Origin: Actinotalea sp.
GTDB lineage: Bacteria > Actinomycetota > Actinomycetes > Actinomycetales > Cellulomonadaceae
DNA length: 10,756 nucleotides
Reading direction: 5' to 3'
Assembly: GCA_014360395.1 (NCBI GenBank)
Contig: JACIXM010000154.1
Span: forward strand, 1-10,756
Below are positions 6,693 through 10,756 of the stretch, one piece after another. The position numbers were made by a program, and so were the translations under genes. The number at the start of each line of letters is the position of its first letter. The stretch's first letter is position 1. The notes under the pieces were generated by a model. The model did no database searches and was not told where the DNA came from. It saw nothing but the letters and a program-made list of their open reading frames with translations.

Positions 6693-7999
6693 CGCACAAG
6701 CTCAGCGACGGCGGCCAGGTGCTCCAGGTCGGCACGCTCGCCCGGGTCGAGGGCGAGGGCGGCATGCACGTCGCGATCCGCGACGGGCGCGTCACCGACG
6801 TCCAGCTGCGCATCTACGAGCCGCCGCGGTTCTACGAGGGCTTCCTGCGCGGACGGGCGTGGACCGAGCCGCCGGACATCACCGCGCGCATCTGCGGGAT
6901 CTGCCCGGTCGCCTACCAGTTCAGCTCGTGCCTGGCGATCGAGGACGCGTGCGGCGTCGCGGTCACGGACGCCATCCGCACGATGCGCCGGCTCCTGTAC
7001 TGCGGGGAGTGGATCGAGAGCCACGCGCTGCACGTCTTCCTCCTGCACGCCCCGGACTTCCTCGGCTACGACGGCGCCATCGAGATGGCGGCGGACCACC
7101 CGCAGGTCGTCGAGCGTGGCCTGCGGATCAAGAAGGTCGGCAACGACCTCATGACCGTCGTCGGGGGGCGCTCGGTGCACCCGGTCAACGTCAGGGTGGG
7201 CGGCTTCTACCGGATGCCGACGGTCGTCGAGCTGCGCGCCCTGCGCCCGGCGCTGGCCCGCGCGCTGGAGGACGCCGTGGCGACCGTGCGCCTCGTCTCG
7301 ACGTTCGCCTTCCCCGAGTGGGACCAGCCGTGGACGTACCTCGCGCTGCGGCCGGAGGCGGGCTACCCGATCGAGGGGGGCGACGTCGTCACCTCCGCCG
7401 GGGCCGCCTGGCCGGTGCGCGCCTTCACCGAGCACATCACCGAGGTCCACGTCGCGCACTCGAACGCCCTCCACGCGCGCCTCGACGGGCAGGACAGCCC
7501 CTACGTCGTCGGGCCGCTCGCCCGGTACACGCTCAACCACGACCGTCTCTCCCCGCTGGCCCAGGACCTCGCGCGCGAGGCGGGCCTGGCCACGACGTGC
7601 CGCAACCCGTTCCGCTCGATCATCGTGCGGGCCGTGGAGCTGGTGTACGCGATCGAGGAGGCGCTGCGGATCGTCGACGGGTGGGCCGACGGCGCGGCGC
7701 CGTCCGTGCCCGTCCCGGCGCGGGCGGGCGAGGGGTTCGGTGCCACCGAGGCCCCGCGCGGGGTCCTGTTCCACCGGTACGTCCTCGACGACGCGGGCAT
7801 CATCACCGACGCGCAGATCGTGCCGCCGACGTCGCAGAACCAGCCCAGCATCGAGGCCGACCTGCGTGTCATGGCCGAGCGCTGGGTCGACCTCTCCGAC
7901 CACGACCTGGGCCACCGGTGCGAGCACGCCATCCGCAACTACGACCCGTGCATCTCCTGCGCCACGCACTTCCTCGACCTCACCGTGGAGCGGTCGTGA
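6689..7999 (+). CDS. hyhL: Group 3b [NiFe] hydrogenase alpha (large, catalytic) subunit
   Basis: A 436-residue catalytic subunit (HydA in Pyrococcus) carrying the Ni-Fe(CN)2CO site. The N-terminal L1 motif is [11 protein letters not shown] (67-77; C69 and C72) and the C-terminal L2 motif is DPCISCATH (419-427; C421 and C424), the four cysteine ligands. Also visible are RVEGEGG (19-25) and [12 protein letters not shown] (351-362), conserved in this group. After H427, the usual cleavage point, nine residues follow (FLDLTVERS), to be removed by the maturation endopeptidase once nickel is inserted. The length of about 430 residues fits group 3b and is shorter than group 1. GGGGGAGG lies seven bases before the ATG. 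The start overlaps the small-subunit stop, and its own stop overlaps the protease start, so enzyme and processing protease are made together. Confidence 0.95.
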   Translation: MTHKLSDGGQVLQVGTLARVEGEGGMHVAIRDGRVTDVQLRIYEPPRFYEGFLRGRAWTEPPDITARICGICPVAYQFSSCLAIEDACGVAVTDAIRTMRRLLYCGEWIESHALHVFLLHAPDFLGYDGAIEMAADHPQVVERGLRIKKVGNDLMTVVGGRSVHPVNVRVGGFYRMPTVVELRALRPALARALEDAVATVRLVSTFAFPEWDQPWTYLALRPEAGYPIEGGDVVTSAGAAWPVRAFTEHITEVHVAHSNALHARLDGQDSPYVVGPLARYTLNHDRLSPLAQDLAREAGLATTCRNPFRSIIVRAVELVYAIEEALRIVDGWADGAAPSVPVPARAGEGFGATEAPRGVLFHRYVLDDAGIITDAQIVPPTSQNQPSIEADLRVMAERWVDLSDHDLGHRCEHAIRNYDPCISCATHFLDLTVERS

Positions 8000-8481
8000 G
8001 CGCGCTGGTCATCGGGCTGGGCAGCCCGGACCGGGGTGACGACGGCGTGGGCCCGGTCGTCGCCGCCGAGGTCGGGGCGCTGCGCCTGGCGGACGTCCGG
8101 GTCCTCACCCACGAGGACCCGACGTGCCTGGTGGAGCTCTGGGCGGGCGCCGATCGCGTCGTCGTCGTCGACGCCGTCCGCTCGGGGGCCGCGCCGGGCA
8201 CCGTCCATGAGCTCGACGCGACGGCCGGCGTCCTCGCCGACCGCGCCTGGGCGCGCACCGGGCGTGGGGGGACGCACGCCTTCGGGGTGGCGGCGGCGGT
8301 CGAGCTGGCCCGCGCCCTGCGCCGGCTGCCGTCTCGGCTCGTGCTCGTCGGGGTCGAGGGCGCGTCCTTCGAACCCGGCGCGGCGCTGAGCCCCGCCGTC
8401 GTCCGCGCCGTCCGTCCGGCTGCGTGTGCCGTGGCCCGCGTGCTCGCGCCCGCCGAGGAGGCCTCCGGTGTGCCTCGGTGA
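7996..8481 (+). CDS. Hydrogenase maturation endopeptidase (HycI/HyaD family)
   Basis: A 161-residue protease expected to cut the C-terminal extension off the large subunit after nickel loading. Family features are LVIGLGSPDRGDDGVGP (4-20), with the nickel-sensing acidic residue D16; VVVVDAVRSG (55-64), with D59; and GGTHAFG (91-97), with H94. The sequence VLVGVEG (116-122) closes the fold, and SPAVVRAVRPAACAVARVL (132-150) is the terminal helix. The GTG start at 7996 overlaps the large-subunit stop (GTGA), with GGAG five bases upstream. Its end overlaps hypC by 14 bases. Proteases of this family are specific to one large subunit, and the position right after the alpha gene identifies its target. 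Confidence 0.9.
   Translation: MSALVIGLGSPDRGDDGVGPVVAAEVGALRLADVRVLTHEDPTCLVELWAGADRVVVVDAVRSGAAPGTVHELDATAGVLADRAWARTGRGGTHAFGVAAAVELARALRRLPSRLVLVGVEGASFEPGAALSPAVVRAVRPAACAVARVLAPAEEASGVPR
8456..8461 (+). promoter_or_regulatory. Ribosome binding site AGGAGG fixing the hypC start
   Basis: AGGAGG ends six bases before the GTG at 8468. That GTG is followed directly by TGC, giving the Met-Cys N-terminus that HypC proteins require. Earlier in-frame starts, such as the ATG at 8426, would bury the essential cysteine and are therefore rejected. Confidence 0.75.
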
Positions 8482-8770
8482 GGTGGCGCGCGTCGTCCGG
8501 ACGCTGCCCGACCGCGTCGTGGAGACGGAGGGGACCCGTCGCGCCCGCGTCTCCGTGCTCACCCTCGACGGCCCCGTCGAGGCGGGGGACTGGCTGCTGG
8601 TGCACTCCGGCTTCGCGCTGCGGCGCCTCACCGACCCCGAGGCCCGCGCCGCCCTCGCCCTGCGCGGCGGCATGGACGAACCCCCGCGCGACGCCCTGCA
8701 CGCACCCCTGCACGACCCGACCCGCCGGACCGACGTCCCCGCGGTGACACCGACAGGAGGCCCGACATGA
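8468..8770 (+). CDS. hypC: HypC/HybG/HupF-type hydrogenase assembly chaperone, divergent
   Basis: A 100-residue protein starting (V/M)CLGEVARVV, with C2, the residue known in HypC to carry or contact the Fe(CN)2CO unit together with HypD. The small beta-barrel core follows: RARVSVLTLDG (25-35) and VEAGDWLLVHSGFALRRL (37-54), including the conserved HxGFA (46-50). Two things are unusual. The proline normally found near position 6 (MC-x-x-x-P) is replaced by valine. The C-terminus beyond residue 60 is longer than the usual 75-90-residue HypC and ends in a polar, Pro/Thr-rich tail. The start overlaps the protease gene by 14 bases in another frame, and the stop overlaps the EamA start (ATGA). It likely serves as a chaperone dedicated to this large subunit; HypD and the others must be encoded elsewhere. 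Confidence 0.88.
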   Translation: MCLGEVARVVRTLPDRVVETEGTRRARVSVLTLDGPVEAGDWLLVHSGFALRRLTDPEARAALALRGGMDEPPRDALHAPLHDPTRRTDVPAVTPTGGPT

Positions 8771-9684
8771 CCAGCACCCGCCGCACCGGCCTGCTCCTGG
8801 CCCTGACCACCGCCGCCATCAGCGGCGTCGCCGTCTTCCTCAACGGCTTCGGTGTCCGGGCGTTCGGCGACGCCACCGCGTACACGACGGCCAAGAACCT
8901 CGTCGCCGCCCTGGTGCTCCTCGCCGCCGTCGGCCTGGGCTCCAGGGCCGGCGCCCGGCTGACCCGACCGACCAGCCGGCGGCAGTGGGCCGGCCTGGCG
9001 GTCGTGGCGGTCGTCGGCGGCAGCGTGCCGTTCGTCCTCTTCTTCGAGGGACTCGCGCGGGCGTCGTCGGCCCAGTCGGCCGTGATCCACAAGACGCTGC
9101 TGGTGTGGGTGGCCCTGCTGGCCGTCCCCCTCCTGGGGGAGCGGCTGACCGCGTGGCACGGTCTGGCGGTGCTCCTCCTCGTCGTCGCGCAGGTGGGCCT
9201 CGTGGGCGGGGTCCCCCGCGCCCTGGCCTCCGGCGAGCTGATGATCCTCGGCGCCACCCTGCTGTGGGCTGTCGAGGTGGTGCTCGCCAAGCGCCTGCTC
9301 GCCGGGCTGTCCTCCTGGACCCTCGGTGTGGCGCGCATGGCCGGGGGCTCGGTCGTGCTCGTGGGGTGGTCCGCCACCCAGGGTCACCTGGCGGGGCTCG
9401 GGGCCGTGGACGCCACCGGGTGGGGCTGGGTGCTGCTGACCGGCGTGATCCTCGCCGGCTACGTCGCCACCTGGTTCGCCGCGCTCGCCCGCGCCCAGGC
9501 GGTGGACGTCACCGCGGTGCTCGTCCTCGCCGCCCCGATCACGGCCCTGCTGGCCGCGGTGGTCGACGGCGCGCCGCTCGCCCCCCAGGCGGTGTGGCTG
9601 CTCATGCTCGTCGCGGGGGCCGCCCTGGTCGCGCGGCAGATGTGGGTGCGTCCCGCGCTGCCGGCGGTGGCCGCGGCGACGTGA
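8767..9684 (+). CDS. EamA/DMT-superfamily transporter inside the hydrogenase operon
   Basis: A 305-residue membrane protein with about ten transmembrane helices (approximately 8-28, 39-56, 76-94, 102-122, 128-147, 156-175, 184-201, 219-238, 246-267 and 273-291). It is made of two EamA halves, the usual layout of 10-TMS drug/metabolite transporters. Typical sequences are HKTLLVWVALLAVPLLGERL (108-127) at the end of the first half's core and VTAVLVLAAPITALLAAVVD (248-267) in the second. AGGAGG sits six bases before the ATG at 8767, which overlaps the hypC stop; its own stop overlaps the next gene (GTGA). The substrate is not evident. There is no His-rich loop of the kind seen in nickel transporters of other families. 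Membership of the operon suggests a link to hydrogenase function or maturation, but this is inference. Confidence 0.85.
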   Translation: MTSTRRTGLLLALTTAAISGVAVFLNGFGVRAFGDATAYTTAKNLVAALVLLAAVGLGSRAGARLTRPTSRRQWAGLAVVAVVGGSVPFVLFFEGLARASSAQSAVIHKTLLVWVALLAVPLLGERLTAWHGLAVLLLVVAQVGLVGGVPRALASGELMILGATLLWAVEVVLAKRLLAGLSSWTLGVARMAGGSVVLVGWSATQGHLAGLGAVDATGWGWVLLTGVILAGYVATWFAALARAQAVDVTAVLVLAAPITALLAAVVDGAPLAPQAVWLLMLVAGAALVARQMWVRPALPAVAAAT

Positions 9685-10490
9685 GCAGGCTGCGCGAGCA
9701 GCGCGTCGCCGGCGAGCCCGGCGGCGGCCCGCTCCTGTTCGCGCGCTACGCCTACCCGCCCAACGAGCTGGGCTACTGCGGGCCGGACGCCTCGCGCGAG
9801 CTGCTCGAGCGCGCGAGCGCCGCAGGGGCGGGTGCGGCCGACGACGGCGGCCTGCGCCGTCAGGCCCGTGGGTTCGAGGGCGCGTGGCCGTACCTCGAGC
9901 TGATCGCGCACGCCAACGGGCTCGCGGATCCGCTGGACCGCCGGGTCGTCGAGGCCTACTGGGTGGGCAACCACCTGCTGCGGTCCGTGAGCCCGGCGGC
10001 GCTCGGCGCATGCCTGGAAGACCGGTTCGCCGACCGCGGCCGGGCGGCGTGGGCCGGGATCGCGGGCGGCGTCGTCGGGGGAGCCGTCCCGCACCACAGC
10101 TTCCACGTGCTGGCCGTGTACCCGTGGGTCGGGCTGCTGCGCTCGGGCGCGCGGGACCAGGCGCTGCGGGTCCTGGACCGGTGCCGCATCCGGTGCGGCC
10201 AGGTGCTCGAGGTCGCCGACGGGCACGCGCTCCTGCGCACCCGGCCGCTGCAGTGGGACGGGCAGCACCTCACCGAGGGGCCCGAGACCGTCGAGCGCGT
10301 CGTCACCCGGCTCGACGGGCACGGCCTGGCGCCGACGCTCGCGCCGGGGGACTGGTGCTCGGCGCACTGGGACTGGGCGTGCGACCGGCTGGACCGGCGC
10401 GGCGTGATGGGCCTGCGCTGGTGGACGCGCCGCCAGCTGGCCCTGGTCGACGGGCTCGAGCGGCCCGCTCCGACGCAGGTGCTCGCCTGA
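9681..10490 (+). CDS. DUF6390-like Cys/His/Trp-rich protein, last gene of the hydrogenase operon
   Basis: A 269-residue soluble protein that I match from memory, not by search, to DUF6390, a family of unknown function. Visible motifs are LLFARYAYPPNELGYCGPD (18-36), FEGAWPYLELIAHANG (65-80), VEAYWVGNHLL (90-100), GGAVPHHSFHVLAVYPWV (133-150), CRIRCGQVLEV (168-178) and LAPGDWCSAHWDWACDRL (220-237). The clustered C33, H98, H138, H139, H142, C168, C172, C226, H229 and C234 could bind a metal or Fe-S cluster, and the Trp-rich segments could contact a cofactor. There are no membrane segments. The GTG at 9681 overlaps the EamA stop by four bases, and no good ribosome binding site precedes it, so it is probably translated by coupling. 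Position suggests an assembly or regulatory factor for this hydrogenase. The biochemical role is unknown. Confidence 0.7.
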   Translation: MSRLREQRVAGEPGGGPLLFARYAYPPNELGYCGPDASRELLERASAAGAGAADDGGLRRQARGFEGAWPYLELIAHANGLADPLDRRVVEAYWVGNHLLRSVSPAALGACLEDRFADRGRAAWAGIAGGVVGGAVPHHSFHVLAVYPWVGLLRSGARDQALRVLDRCRIRCGQVLEVADGHALLRTRPLQWDGQHLTEGPETVERVVTRLDGHGLAPTLAPGDWCSAHWDWACDRLDRRGVMGLRWWTRRQLALVDGLERPAPTQVLA

Positions 10491-10499
10491 ACGGGCGGC

Positions 10500-10505
10500 T
10501 ACGCT
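10500..10505 (+). promoter_or_regulatory. Putative -10 box (TACGCT) of the hydrolase gene
   Basis: TACGCT fits TANNNT and ends six bases before the ATG at 10512, the same leaderless spacing as at 888 and 2836. It lies within ten bases of the preceding stop codon, so the hydrolase can be transcribed on its own even though it closely follows the hydrogenase operon. Confidence 0.6.
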
Positions 10506-10511
10506 GCGCCG

Positions 10512-10756
10512 ATGGTCGACGAGGTGGTCGTCCCGGTCCACGGCGGACGGGTGCTGCAGGTGTTCGCCGTGCCGGCGACCGGGCGCGGCGGCCCCGTCGT
10601 CCTGTGGCACCACGGCACGCCGCACACCGGCCGTCTCCTGGCGCCCGTCACCGCGCTCGCGCAGGCGCGGGGCGCACGGGTGGTGACCTACGCGCGGCCC
10701 GGGTACGGCGGGTCGACGGTCCACCCGGGCAGGACCGTGGCGACGGCGGCCGAGAT
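10512..10756 (+). CDS. Alpha/beta-fold hydrolase, N-terminal part (cut by the window end)
   Basis: The first 81 codons of an alpha/beta hydrolase; the rest lies beyond the window. After a short beta-strand region (VVVPVHGGRVLQVFAVP), VVLWHHGTPHTG (29-40) carries the HGTP oxyanion-hole motif, and VVTYARPGYGGS (58-69) is the typical strand plus RPGYG turn before the nucleophile region. The nucleophile elbow and the catalytic Asp and His are not yet reached, so activity and substrate cannot be judged. The ATG at 10512 follows a -10 box by six bases and has no Shine-Dalgarno sequence, consistent with leaderless translation. The 21-base gap to the hydrogenase operon makes read-through possible, but there is no start/stop coupling, so a functional link is not indicated. 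Confidence 0.82.
   Translation, partial: MVDEVVVPVHGGRVLQVFAVPATGRGGPVVLWHHGTPHTGRLLAPVTALAQARGARVVTYARPGYGGSTVHPGRTVATAAE

Noticed and set aside
7939..10011. 690-codon minus-strand open frame opposite the hydrogenase and EamA genes
   Set aside because: Its translation is low-complexity (Gly, Arg, His, Asp, Glu, Gln) without any recognisable domain. Long antisense frames are expected at this GC content.
1..10756. CRISPR arrays, tRNA/rRNA genes, insertion sequences, attachment sites and frameshifted genes
   Set aside because: None seen: no spaced direct repeats, no transposase or integrase motifs, no tRNA-like cloverleaf noticed, and all recognised genes are intact apart from the one cut at the right edge.

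Overview
The window comes from a very GC-rich genome (well above 70% by eye). Almost every third codon position is G or C, GTG starts are frequent, genes overlap by ATGA or GTGA, and several genes appear leaderless, with a TANNNT -10 box ending six bases before the start codon. Together with actinobacterial families (a DUF5997-like protein, a LysR effector domain without HTH) this points to an actinomycete, perhaps a Cellulomonas-like member of the Micrococcales. The genus is a guess. I see no rRNA, tRNA, CRISPR array, insertion sequence or phage gene. No gene-free stretch exceeds about 130 bases.

Left part (2-3734). A LysR-type effector-binding domain protein with no DNA-binding domain (minus strand, 2-790) is divergent from a DUF5997-like gene (888-1292). 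Then follow four minus-strand membrane genes: a two-pore-helix-flank (TVGYGD) potassium channel translationally coupled to a FUSC-type exporter, and two small integral membrane proteins of unknown function.

Central and right part (3863-10490). Eight plus-strand genes, each overlapping the next by 1 to 14 bases, form one apparent operon. The first four encode a complete group 3b (NADP-linked, 'sulfhydrogenase'-type) [NiFe] hydrogenase: beta subunit with two [4Fe-4S] motifs, gamma flavin/NAD(P)/[2Fe-2S] subunit, delta small subunit, and alpha large subunit. Next come the maturation endopeptidase that would trim the large subunit and a divergent HypC chaperone. The last two genes are an EamA/DMT ten-helix transporter and a Cys/His/Trp-rich protein that I match tentatively to DUF6390. 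Electrons would pass between NAD(P)H, FAD, the Fe-S clusters of beta, gamma and delta, and the NiFe site in alpha, so the enzyme could evolve H2 under hypoxia or fermentation, or make NADPH from H2. The other Ni-Fe cofactor genes (hypA, hypB, hypD, hypE, hypF) are not in the window.

Right edge (10512-10756). The start of an alpha/beta hydrolase with its own leaderless-type promoter is cut by the window end.

The most promising undescribed element is the tail of the hydrogenase operon: the EamA transporter and the DUF6390-like protein are tied to hydrogenase synthesis by start/stop overlap but have no known role in it. The second is the LysR-effector/DUF5997 divergent pair, which may be a transcription factor split into two proteins.
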